DNA of 59,097 nt. Source: Segatella salivae DSM 15606. Its GTDB lineage: Bacteria; Bacteroidota; Bacteroidia; Bacteroidales; Bacteroidaceae. The translations under genes and the position numbers were made by a program. Shown here one piece after another: positions 11,001 to 18,186 of this stretch. The stretch spans positions 1,667,763 to 1,726,859 of the forward strand of contig NZ_GL629647.1 of NCBI RefSeq assembly GCF_000185845.1, given 5' to 3'. Each line of letters begins with the position of its first letter. Position 1 is the first letter of the stretch. Below the pieces are notes generated by a model. The model did not search any database. It was not told the origin of the DNA and was given only the letters and a program-made list of their open reading frames with translations.

Positions 11001-12025
11001 ATCAGCAAAATCAGGTTGAAAATGAATTTGTTCCATTCCCAAAACCACAGGATACAGGCAATCATCAGGACACACGCTGGCTTTCATTGACCGATGACAG
11101 CGGTGCCGGTGCGCTGTTCATAGCCAAAGACCGAATGAGTTTTTCAGCCCTTCCATGGTCTGACAACGCCCTTGCGATGGCCAATCACCCCTACGAATTG
11201 CCCAAGAGTGAACACACTTATCTGCATCTTGACATGGCTATCACGGGATTGGGAGGTAACAGTTGCGGACAAGGTGGCCCGCTAATGCAAGACCGAGTGA
11301 TGGCAACGCCTCACACGTTTGGCTATATCATCCGCCCCGTAAACACGAAAGCGCCTCAGGAACTCACCCAACAGGCCAACGTAAGTGCCGCTGGAGTGAC
11401 TCCACTTACCATTATGCGGGATGCCGAAGGATATGTTACCATTGATGCAAATGCACCAAACGCGGACATCTTCTATACCACAAATACGGCGAAAAAGCCT
11501 GTAAAATATACCGGAAAGATAAAGTTCCGCAATGGAGGAACTATCACTGCATGGACCAAAAACAATGACTGGATGAAAGCTTCTCAAACATTCTCACGCA
11601 TAGAGAGCATTCCTCTTTCAGTTGTTTTCGCTTCAAGTCAGGAGAATGGTGAGGGAGATGCCACCCTTCTTACAGACGGAGATCCCGACACTTACTGGCA
11701 TACGATGTACTCGGTCACGGTAGCTAACTATCCGCATTGGGTTGACTTTGACTGTGGAGAGACAAAAACCATCAAGGGTTTCACCTATCTGCCAAGACAA
11801 GATAGCGACAATGGCAACATCAAGGGCTATCGAATCCTTGTCAGCAACGATGGAAAGACCTGGAGTAAGCCTGTTGCAGAGGGTGCATTTGAGCACAACC
11901 GAAAGGAGAAATCCATTCTCCTTAGCAAGCCCGTCAAGGCTCGTTTCGTCAGATTTATGGCGCTTAGTGAACACAACGGCCAAGACTTTGCCACCGGAGC
12001 TGAGTTCAAAGTGCTTGAACAATAA
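8009..12025 (+). CDS. GH2 beta-galactosidase with C-terminal CBM32-like domain (PUL1)
   Basis: A 1338-residue exported LacZ-type enzyme that removes terminal beta-galactose. The signal peptide ends near residue 22. GH2 sugar-binding, immunoglobulin-like and TIM-barrel domains fill residues about 50-700. The acid/base is Glu532 (WSLGNEAGPG) and the nucleophile Glu595 (HISEYAHSMGN). A Bgal_small_N-type domain follows (about 800-1085, GPELNAFRAWVNNDNW). Beyond the family's usual length lie a chitobiase-C/FN3-like piece (about 1130-1190) and an F5/8 type C (CBM32-like) domain (about 1210-1338, DGDPDTYWHT). It sits in the same direction as the SusC/SusD genes, 285 bp downstream. With the GH18 protein it suggests complex N-glycans or other galactosylated host glycans (inference). 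Confidence 0.93.
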   Translation: MYTQKVIALLLTSLMAVPSMADQTPTRGYHYGQATAPTGNEWQAPELLGYNKLPARALFSSFSSVDDARKVLPEYAKDYISLDGEWRFHFAKNPDERPKNFFEKGYDDSKWDLLQVPVSWNMAGIQKDGTLKYGVPIYVNQWVIFKYNIEPGDWKKGVMRVPPKNYTTYEYRNEVGSFKRNFDIPADWKGKEVFLSFDGVDSFFYLWVNGQYVGFSKNSRNTARFDVTKYIHAGKNDVSVEVYRSSDGSFLEAQDMFRLPGIFRNVNITATPKVHIADVRAIPTYDNGQGTIALSTTLQNLTTKKAKDLSIRWSLYKNKVFSDDNELVATFNDKNAQTACNGNANSELRQTITVSHVAPWTAEEPNVYVLVGELMQGKKVVETISFQTGFRTVEIKDTPAQQDEFGLAGRYYYINGKALKLKGVNRHDTNPLTGKVISREQMEHEIMLMKQANINHIRTSHYPNDPYFYYLCNKYGIYLESEANIESHEYFYGKASLSHVPEFEPAHVDRVMTMAHQLVNQPSIVIWSLGNEAGPGKNFVVAYDSLKAFDASRPVQYERNNDIVDMGSNQYPSIAWTNEAVKGKMNIKYPFHISEYAHSMGNAVGNLVDYWKAIESSNYFMGGAIWDWIDQSMYNYTKEGKRYAAYGGDFGDTPNDGQFVMNGIIFGDETPKPQYYEVKKVYQYIETTWKDAKTATLDVFNKNYYADNLSDYEMAYTLTADGLNVKQGTIALGTVAPRTHKTLQIEGLNTNLDPNKEYLLHVTYRLKHDKPWAKAGFIQAEEQLPVQPAASRPVLTASGKLRTSIANNRLTVSGDRFISTFDLAKGTLYNLQYGGKTIIADGCGPELNAFRAWVNNDNWAYDAWYANGLNNLLHKCNAYTTHTNPNGSISIVFNITSQAPCGYRLEGGNANWKKLITFNDKPFGKDDFHFNSQVVYTIFPDGSIESESSITSNKPTLTLAKLGYTLRIPKQLHALTYYGRGPIDNYPDRKTGQMMGIYQQNQVENEFVPFPKPQDTGNHQDTRWLSLTDDSGAGALFIAKDRMSFSALPWSDNALAMANHPYELPKSEHTYLHLDMAITGLGGNSCGQGGPLMQDRVMATPHTFGYIIRPVNTKAPQELTQQANVSAAGVTPLTIMRDAEGYVTIDANAPNADIFYTTNTAKKPVKYTGKIKFRNGGTITAWTKNNDWMKASQTFSRIESIPLSVVFASSQENGEGDATLLTDGDPDTYWHTMYSVTVANYPHWVDFDCGETKTIKGFTYLPRQDSDNGNIKGYRILVSNDGKTWSKPVAEGAFEHNRKEKSILLSKPVKARFVRFMALSEHNGQDFATGAEFKVLEQ

Positions 12026-12056
12026 GCCTTCTCACACGATAAAACCATAAAAAGAG

Positions 12057-12101
12057 AGCGGACTATTGTTGCAAACCAACTGCAATGATAGTCCGCTTTT
12101 T
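12057..12101 (+). terminator. Intrinsic terminator of the beta-galactosidase gene
   Basis: Perfect 10-bp stem AGCGGACTAT/ATAGTCCGCT (12057-12066, 12088-12097), followed by five Ts. It lies 32 nt after the GH2 stop and closes PUL1. Confidence 0.85.
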
Positions 12102-12159
12102 GATGGAGTATGATTGAGATGTTTTCGCATATTCATGGATATCCTTTTTCAAAGAAAGG

Positions 12160-12291
12160 CATTTCACACGGAGAAATCGGTCAAATGATCACGCAATTCC
12201 ATTCAAAAAACAGCACCATTCGACCCAAATTATAATGCCGTGAACGTCAATGAAATACGAGGTTTGCGCCATTTATGGATAAAATTAAAGC
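12160..12291. repeat. 22-bp phased array, six units
   Basis: Six consecutive units start at 12160, 12182, 12204, 12226, 12248 and 12270. Every unit begins CAT or CAA (CATTTCACAC, CAAATGATCA, CAAAAAACAG, CAAATTATAA, CAATGAAATA, CATTTATGGA). Internal sequence is strongly diverged but the 22-bp step is exact. The array ends 26 bp before the -33 box of the tonB-like gene. Confidence 0.65.
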
Positions 12292-12317
12292 TTTGTGTAA
12301 ACCTGTGTAACGTTTTA

Positions 12318-12349
12318 TTTGATAATCAAAAAAGGTTTTTCTACTTTTG
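12318..12349 (+). promoter_or_regulatory. Promoter of the TonB-C gene
   Basis: TTTG at 12318-12321, exactly 20 nt, then TACTTTTG at 12342-12349. This matches the Bacteroidetes sigma-ABfr consensus well and gives a leader of about 45 nt. Confidence 0.75.
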
Positions 12350-12399
12350 TATCGTCATGACAAACGTTAATATTACAAACCCTTTAATTTGAAACAAAA

Positions 12400-12810
12400 A
12401 TGAAAACAAGAAAGAATGTGAGTTTGAAGGTGGCACTGATGATGCTTGTGCTGCTCTTCAGTTTTATGACTTCAACGGCTCAAACGAAAAAGAACGATAT
12501 GGTGTTTGACGTAGTTGAAGTGATGCCTCAATTTCCGGGAGGCCAAATAGCAATGCTGCAATACCTCATGAAAAACATTAAATATCCCGAACAAGCAGTG
12601 AAAGAAGGCATTCAAGGACGCGTAACGGTGAGATTCATCGTTGAGAAAGATGGCAGCATTAGTGATGTAAAACCTGTCCTTTCTGTGCATCCCTTATTAA
12701 ATAAAGAGGCTGTTCGTGTGGTAAAAAGCATGCCAAAATGGACTCCCGGCAAGCAGAATGGCAAGCCAGTACGCGTGCGATTCAACCTACCTGTAATGTT
12801 TAAGCTCTAG
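12400..12810 (+). CDS. TonB C-terminal-domain protein
   Basis: A 136-residue protein. The N-terminal hydrophobic stretch (about 12-29) is a signal peptide or anchor. Residues about 40-136 form a TonB_C domain: PQFPGGQIAMLQYLMKNIKYP, GRVTVRFIVEKDGSISDV and NKEAVRVVKSMPKWTPGKQNG are diagnostic. Classical TonB has a long proline-rich linker that crosses the periplasm. This one lacks it, so it is more likely a short periplasmic TonB-like protein than a full energy transducer. It shares a transcript with the TPR/HTH gene that begins 8 nt downstream. A link to the SusC proteins is possible but unproven. Confidence 0.88.
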   Translation: MKTRKNVSLKVALMMLVLLFSFMTSTAQTKKNDMVFDVVEVMPQFPGGQIAMLQYLMKNIKYPEQAVKEGIQGRVTVRFIVEKDGSISDVKPVLSVHPLLNKEAVRVVKSMPKWTPGKQNGKPVRVRFNLPVMFKL

Positions 12811-12817
12811 TAAAAGG

Positions 12818-14407
12818 ATGCAAAGGCACTGCCTTTTTGGTTTAATATTCATCTTCTTTGTTGCGGGATGCCAGGTGAAGCAGCCCCGCAACAATCACCT
12901 TTTGCAGATAGACAGTCTGCAAAGAATTGCTCCCGACTCAGCATTCAACCTGCTCAACGAAAGTAATTCTTTATGTTTGACCATAGAAGATAAGGCCTAT
13001 TACAGCCTGCTCTATTGTGAAACATTCCTGAAAAAGCCACTTTCCTTCGGAACAAACCAACGTATTGATACGCTGATTCAATACTTTCAACAACAAAACG
13101 AACCTGAGTTCTATGCGCGGGCCTTGCTTTGTAAAAGCCTAAATCAATATAAACAAGGGGCATATAAAGAGGCATTGAGCAACGCCATTGCAGCCGAACA
13201 AGCTACTGAAAGCAATGACAATTATCAGCAATGTTTGGTCAACCAGAACTTGGGGCGCATCAATCTTGACAATGGTTGCTATGAGCGCGCCTTGCAACAA
13301 TTCATGAAAGCCACGGCCAACGCACAGCATGTAAAGGGAAACAAAGCCCTCGTTGCCGAATGTTATCTATTGGAAGGTCGCGCATATAAACGACTTCGGA
13401 AGAATAAAAAGGCTATGCAATGCCTGCAACAAGCCTTAAACGAGGTGGACAAACGAGAACAACATCTCTATGCCGAGATACTAACGAACTTGGCAAAATG
13501 CTATCTTGACAACCACAACAGCAAGAAAGCACGCCAGCTTCTCATTGCAGCCTATGCCATTGATGACACGAATAACGCGGCAATGCTCATTGGAAATCTG
13601 TGGCAAGCCAAAGGAAAGTCCTCTATTGCAAAGGATTATTGGTATCAGGCGGCTAACAGTAATGACTATGAAACGCAACTTGCGGCACTCGACTCTCTAT
13701 TGAAACTCGACCCCAAAAATGTCTTTCTGTTACAACTATACCAACAAACAACACGCTATGCACCACGATTGAATACTGACGAAATAGCCCAGTTGCAAAC
13801 TGATTTCGAACAAGCCATCCTGCAAAAGAAAGCTTATGAGCGCATCAACTTCTTGTTGGTGGCCCTGATAGTGTTGATAATCTCAGCGTTTTTTGGCTAC
13901 CATTATTATAAACGTAAACTCAAAAGACTCCGCCAACACCTAAGCAGTATCAACGCACGCTACTTGAACGACCTTGAGCAATATCAGCAAACGCGTGCAG
14001 AAATCAAACACCTTGAACAACGCATTGCGGCTTATCAGGAAGACAAACAGCAGCCTGAGCAATGGAATTTGAATCCCGCAATGGTCACAAGTGACTGCGT
14101 TTTCACCCTACATCGACAGGCAGCGCGAGGTGAAATGGCGACAGACAGCCTCTGGCAAGCCCTCAATCAGCTCATGGCAAGCCACGATCCACACCTGTTT
14201 AACTTGCTTATTACACACAATCTCAACGACAAAGAGCGCCACATTTGCATGCTCATTAGGCTGAGATTCATCCCAAGTGAACTTTCAACCTTATTGGGAA
14301 TAAGTCCACAAAACGCTACAAACTTGCGCCAACGCCTATTGATTAAACTCTTCACTGCAAAGGGTGGAGCCCGTGATTTCGATGAAAAAATAAGAGCGGT
14401 TGAATAA
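12818..14407 (+). CDS. Membrane-anchored TPR protein with C-terminal helix-turn-helix
   Basis: A 529-residue protein with an N-terminal lipoprotein-like signal (IFFVAGCQ, cysteine at about residue 18). TPR-like helices cover residues about 25-330, a transmembrane helix lies at about 346-365 (INFLLVALIVLIISAFF), then a coiled coil at about 368-410. The C-terminal region (about 465-515, LNDKERHICMLIRLRFIPSELSTLLGISPQNATNLRQRLL) resembles a LuxR/sigma-4-like helix-turn-helix. Such architectures in Bacteroidetes are presumed to sense in the periplasm and act on DNA in the cytoplasm. Start and spacing indicate an operon with the TonB-C gene. The target is not known; control of the adjacent PUL1 is a guess. 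Confidence 0.8.
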   Translation: MQRHCLFGLIFIFFVAGCQVKQPRNNHLLQIDSLQRIAPDSAFNLLNESNSLCLTIEDKAYYSLLYCETFLKKPLSFGTNQRIDTLIQYFQQQNEPEFYARALLCKSLNQYKQGAYKEALSNAIAAEQATESNDNYQQCLVNQNLGRINLDNGCYERALQQFMKATANAQHVKGNKALVAECYLLEGRAYKRLRKNKKAMQCLQQALNEVDKREQHLYAEILTNLAKCYLDNHNSKKARQLLIAAYAIDDTNNAAMLIGNLWQAKGKSSIAKDYWYQAANSNDYETQLAALDSLLKLDPKNVFLLQLYQQTTRYAPRLNTDEIAQLQTDFEQAILQKKAYERINFLLVALIVLIISAFFGYHYYKRKLKRLRQHLSSINARYLNDLEQYQQTRAEIKHLEQRIAAYQEDKQQPEQWNLNPAMVTSDCVFTLHRQAARGEMATDSLWQALNQLMASHDPHLFNLLITHNLNDKERHICMLIRLRFIPSELSTLLGISPQNATNLRQRLLIKLFTAKGGARDFDEKIRAVE

Positions 14408-14696
14408 AAGGAGTTAGCAGATGGAATGGATTTCGAGCACATTTCATAAGTGTTTCGATAACCACTCACAGGTGATTCCACAACCTTCTGTAAGGCTTCG
14501 TGACTAAAAACGTTTCATTTTCAATCATTCGCTCACGCACTCCATATTCTTCTTTCAGCTTTTATTCGCGATTTTCTCCTTTTATTCTTAAAAGTTTTCC
14601 ATTCGTTTTTACTCTTAAAACTTTTTGTGTATTTTTGCAATCAGAAACAAATGAGCGTCGGATTACAATTCCGATGCAGAAATAAAAGATTAAAAC
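14408..14696. other. Intergenic spacer with ychF promoter
   Basis: No gene is supported in this 289-bp spacer. A -7 box TATTTTTG at 14630-14637 probably drives ychF, with a leader of about 55 nt. The -33 element is weak. Confidence 0.5.
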
Positions 14697-15800
14697 ATGG
14701 CTTTGAAATGTGGAATTGTAGGTCTTCCAAACGTAGGAAAGTCTACACTATTCAATTGTTTGTCGAGTGCAAAGGCGCAGTCGGCGAACTTCCCTTTTTG
14801 TACAATTGAACCGAATTTAGGGGTGATTATCGTTCCCGATGAACGGCTAAATAAGCTTGCAGAGATAGTACATCCGGGACGAATTGTACCAGCTACCTGT
14901 GAGATTGTAGACATAGCAGGACTTGTTAAGGGTGCTTCGAAGGGCGAAGGACTTGGGAATAAGTTCCTCGGAAACATCAGAGAGTGTGATGCTATCATTC
15001 ATGTCATCCGCTGTTTTGACGATGATAACATCGTGCGTGAAGGCGGAATGGCCGTTGATCCATTGGAAGATAAGAGCATCATTGATACCGAATTGCAACT
15101 CAAAGACCTTGAAACCATCGATGCACAACTTAGTAAACAGCAGAAGGCGGCAGCCGCAGGAAACAAAGATGCAAAGCTAATGTGCACGGTGTTAGAGGCA
15201 TATAAGGCTGTGCTTGAACAGGGAAAGAATGCCCGCGAGGTGACTTTTGAGAGCAAAGATGAGCTACAAGCTGCCCACGATTTATTCTTGTTGACCACCA
15301 AACCGGTGCTCTATGTCTGCAATGTAGACGAAGCCAGTGCTAAAACGGGCAACGAATATTCGCGCCGAGTAGAGGAAATGGCAGCGCAAGAAGGTGCAGA
15401 AGCCATGATAATTGCAGCCAAGACAGAAGAAGATATAGCCTCTTTGGAGACCTATGAAGATAAGAAAATGTTCCTCGAAGAACTTGGTTTGGAGCAAAGT
15501 GGAGTCAATCGACTGATTAAAAAGGCTTATGCACTGCTGAATCTTGAAACATTTATCACCGCAGGTGAAATGGAAGTGAAGGCTTGGACCTATCATAAAG
15601 GTTGGAAAGCACCCCAATGTGCGGGCGTCATTCATACCGATTTTGAGAAAGGTTTCATTCGTGCTGAGGTCATAAAATACGAAGATTACATCAAGTATGG
15701 CTCTGAATCAGCCGTTAGAGAGGCTGGAAAGCTCGGCATAGAAGGTAAAGACTATGTTGTGCAGGATGGCGATATTATGCACTTTAGGTTTAATGTGTGA
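14697..15800 (+). CDS. ychF: Redox-regulated P-loop NTPase YchF (OLA1 family)
   Basis: A 367-residue cytoplasmic ribosome-associated NTPase of the Obg-related family, which generally prefers ATP. The P-loop is GLPNVGKST at residues 8-16. The switch region DIAGLVKGASKGEGLGNKFL contains the G3 element. A coiled-coil insertion covers about residues 125-200, and the C-terminal TGS domain about 280-365 (LETFITAGEMEVKAWTYHKG). Length equals the normal family length. It stands behind its own promoter and 109 nt before lgt. Confidence 0.96.
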   Translation: MALKCGIVGLPNVGKSTLFNCLSSAKAQSANFPFCTIEPNLGVIIVPDERLNKLAEIVHPGRIVPATCEIVDIAGLVKGASKGEGLGNKFLGNIRECDAIIHVIRCFDDDNIVREGGMAVDPLEDKSIIDTELQLKDLETIDAQLSKQQKAAAAGNKDAKLMCTVLEAYKAVLEQGKNAREVTFESKDELQAAHDLFLLTTKPVLYVCNVDEASAKTGNEYSRRVEEMAAQEGAEAMIIAAKTEEDIASLETYEDKKMFLEELGLEQSGVNRLIKKAYALLNLETFITAGEMEVKAWTYHKGWKAPQCAGVIHTDFEKGFIRAEVIKYEDYIKYGSESAVREAGKLGIEGKDYVVQDGDIMHFRFNV

Positions 15801-15909
15801 TCGCGATTCAACAGCATCTTGAAGCTGACAGAATACAAATCGTTAAATAAAATACCGCAAACACTCTCGCCCTTCCTATGTGGAGAGCCTGAGAAATAGG
15901 TGACATCTT

Positions 15910-16770
15910 ATGCTAAACTACATCATTTGGAATCCCGATGTCTATCTTTTTCAGATAGGAAACTGGGGCATACGCTGGTATTCAATGTGCTGGCTGATTG
16001 GACTTGTTGGTGCTTATTTCATGGTACGTTGGTTGTTTTTCCATCAAAACATCGCTGTAAAGACAGTCGTTATTGACGGAAAGAAACAGGAGGTTAACGT
16101 CTTTGATCCCCTCTTTCTCTATTGCTTCCTTGGCATATTGATAGGTGCTCGCTTAGGACATTGCCTCTTTTATCAACCCGATTACTTTCTTTCTTCAGGC
16201 ACACACTTTATAGAAATGATTGTGCCGTTTAAGAATTTGCCCGATGGTTCGTGGCATTTCGTGGGCTATGAAGGCTTGGCAAGTCACGGCGGTACACTCG
16301 GATTGATGTTTAGTTTGTGGCTATATTGTCGCAAATATAAAGTCAAAATGTGGCAGGTTTTGGATGATATTGCCATCGCAACTCCTATTACTGCCTGCTT
16401 CATTCGATTGGGAAACCTAATGAATAGTGAGATTATTGGCAAGGTGACTGATGTGCCTTGGGCTTTCATTTTCGAGAAAGTTGATAAGTATCCACGCCAT
16501 CCTGGCCAGCTCTATGAAGCCAATGCATACGCCGTTTTCTTCTTTGTGGGCTGGTATTTCTATAAGAAAGGCAAGCACCCCGTAGGCAAAGGATTTTATT
16601 TTGGCCTGTGCATCACGCTGATATTCGCCTTCCGTTTCTTCATCGAATACACCAAAGACATTCAAGTTAACTTTGAGTCGGGCATGCTCTTCAACATGGG
16701 ACAGCTACTCAGTATTCCCTTTGTACTTCTCGGAATCTACTGCATGATTAGAGCAAACAAGTCAAATTAG
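15910..16770 (+). CDS. lgt: Prolipoprotein diacylglyceryl transferase
   Basis: A 286-residue inner-membrane enzyme that transfers diacylglycerol from phosphatidylglycerol to the lipobox cysteine of prolipoproteins, the first step for every lipoprotein in this window. Seven or so membrane helices are visible. Hallmarks are GARLGHCLFYQPDYF, the SHGGTLG motif, the Lgt signature around LGNLMNSEIIG, and HPGQLYEA. An ATG at 15910 starts with LNYIIWNPDVYLFQIG, typical of Bacteroidetes Lgt. The next gene begins 1 nt after the stop. Confidence 0.96.
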   Translation: MLNYIIWNPDVYLFQIGNWGIRWYSMCWLIGLVGAYFMVRWLFFHQNIAVKTVVIDGKKQEVNVFDPLFLYCFLGILIGARLGHCLFYQPDYFLSSGTHFIEMIVPFKNLPDGSWHFVGYEGLASHGGTLGLMFSLWLYCRKYKVKMWQVLDDIAIATPITACFIRLGNLMNSEIIGKVTDVPWAFIFEKVDKYPRHPGQLYEANAYAVFFFVGWYFYKKGKHPVGKGFYFGLCITLIFAFRFFIEYTKDIQVNFESGMLFNMGQLLSIPFVLLGIYCMIRANKSN

Positions 16771-16771
16771 G

Positions 16772-17899
16772 ATGATGAATCAGTCTACGCTCTACGTGTT
16801 TTTGGCCATCTCTGGGTTTGTTCTGATGTTCGTTGCCCTGTTTTATCCACGTAAGAAAGAGAAAGAAGAGCAGGCCAAAAGCGACTTAGCAACGCTCCTT
16901 GAACAATTAGACTGGCCTGGTGTGCGCCGTTTTATATTCAAAGAGCTGTGGGGTTGGATTGCCCTTGCCCTGTTGGCAACGGCCTTTCTTATCGTGTGTA
17001 TCATCAAAAACTACAGAGTTATCTTTGCAGTGAGCATCGTAGCAGTCTTCTATTACCGCCTGTATAAGTATATACGACTCCTTATTCTCGTAAAACATAA
17101 CATGCAAAAGACGGCAGACTATAGAGACGTTACAGCCCACAGCGAGACCATGCTCAATGACTTTACGACATTCATAGACTGCCCTTATACCATACTCTCA
17201 GCCAAAACAGCCGGTGAAGAGATAATGAAAACCTATGTGCAATGCCTTGAACGAGGACGCAAAGAGGGCTTCTGGCCACTGCTCATCTATGTGAGACAAG
17301 AAAACCTTGAGGCTATGCTGACACAGATGAAGGCTGCAAATGGCGACATCGAACGCGTCAGAACATATCGTAATGAGATGATGAACTATCCCCTACCCGA
17401 TGCCAAAGTGCTCTTCGATCAGTGGCTAAACGAGTGCATAAATGTAAATAAAGACCTGGGTAAAGACTGGCTAAAGGAGTTGATGGGAGAGCCAACTGAG
17501 GTCGAACTTTCCACCACTTTCCTCATTGATGACACGTTTGAAGGCCGGCTGCTTCTTTGCGAAGTACCCGTTAAAGAGCCTTGGCAGTTGCTGGCATGGT
17601 GCCCAATAGACATCGTGAGTCCCGCCATTTCAGCCACACAAAACATGGCTGTTGCGAAATATCTCTACGAACATCATAAGGTGATTCCTGCCTTCATAGA
17701 CTACCAGTTGATAGATTTCCTTCCACAAAAGCCGATTCCCGACGACGAGATTGAACCGCTTGCACTCAATCTTTTCAGCTATTGTCCCGACTGGATTTAC
17801 CAGGATTTCTTCAACTTGGCTAACGGAAAGCAGATGATTAAAGATGCAAAGGTGTGGACAATGCTATGGAGTGTTGAACCCATCGAACCCTATGAATAA
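16772..17899 (+). CDS. Membrane protein with DUF4253-like C-terminal region
   Basis: A 375-residue protein of unknown function. There is a membrane helix at about residues 6-24, a second hydrophobic region at about 60-105 (probably two helices), and a soluble C-terminal part. The segment FWPLLIYV and the C-terminal segment ending in LALNLFSYCPDWIYQ resemble DUF4253, whose members end in a similar CPD motif followed by Gln; this assignment is from memory of the family pattern. It starts 1 nt after the lgt stop and is translated from the same message. A clear terminator follows at 17934-17966. Confidence 0.7.
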   Translation: MMNQSTLYVFLAISGFVLMFVALFYPRKKEKEEQAKSDLATLLEQLDWPGVRRFIFKELWGWIALALLATAFLIVCIIKNYRVIFAVSIVAVFYYRLYKYIRLLILVKHNMQKTADYRDVTAHSETMLNDFTTFIDCPYTILSAKTAGEEIMKTYVQCLERGRKEGFWPLLIYVRQENLEAMLTQMKAANGDIERVRTYRNEMMNYPLPDAKVLFDQWLNECINVNKDLGKDWLKELMGEPTEVELSTTFLIDDTFEGRLLLCEVPVKEPWQLLAWCPIDIVSPAISATQNMAVAKYLYEHHKVIPAFIDYQLIDFLPQKPIPDDEIEPLALNLFSYCPDWIYQDFFNLANGKQMIKDAKVWTMLWSVEPIEPYE

Positions 17900-17933
17900 C
17901 ATCAGGTGAAAGACCTTAGTAAGAGACGAAACA

Positions 17934-17966
17934 GGGAGGAAGTTATCACGGCTTTCCTCCTTTTTT
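17934..17966 (+). terminator. Intrinsic terminator of the lgt operon
   Basis: Stem GGAGGAA/TTCCTCC (17935-17941, 17954-17960) with a 12-nt loop and six Ts. It lies 35 nt after the stop of the DUF4253-like gene. Confidence 0.8.
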
Positions 17967-17990
17967 ATTGTTCCCATAAAGTGAGGAAAC

Positions 17991-18078
17991 AAAATGCGTC
18001 AGATGGTCGTATGAAATGAATGGAAAGAGGGCATCATCTGACGCAAAACATACGATAAAATCACACAAATTGAAAACC
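17991..18078. repeat. 22-bp phased array, four weak units, with an 11-bp inverted repeat
   Basis: Units start at 17991 (AAAATGCGTC), 18013 (GAAATGAATG), 18035 (CATCTGACGC) and 18057 (AAAATCACAC). Inside it, TGCGTCAGATG at 17995-18005 is exactly repeated in inverse at 18035-18045, with a 29-nt loop. The region lies between two converging transcripts. Confidence 0.4.
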
Positions 18079-18083
18079 TATTA

Positions 18084-18128
18084 AAACCCTACGGCCTTTC
18101 AATAGCAGTTGCATTGAAAGGCCGTAGG
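18084..18128 (-). terminator. Terminator of the crcB/thioredoxin-like transcript
   Basis: A perfect 16-bp stem (18088-18103 and 18113-18128, arms starting CCTACGGCC and ATTGAAAGG) with a 9-nt loop. Read on the minus strand it is followed by a short T-run. It sits about 60 nt after the minus-strand stop. Confidence 0.8.
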
Positions 18129-18186
18129 AATGGATAGCGTTTGTGCTATCCCTTATTTATGCTTTTGAAATGTTCAGAAACATCGC

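Noticed and set aside
14500..14685. Plus-strand ORF before ychF
   Set aside because: Low-complexity phenylalanine/serine-rich translation of T-rich promoter DNA.
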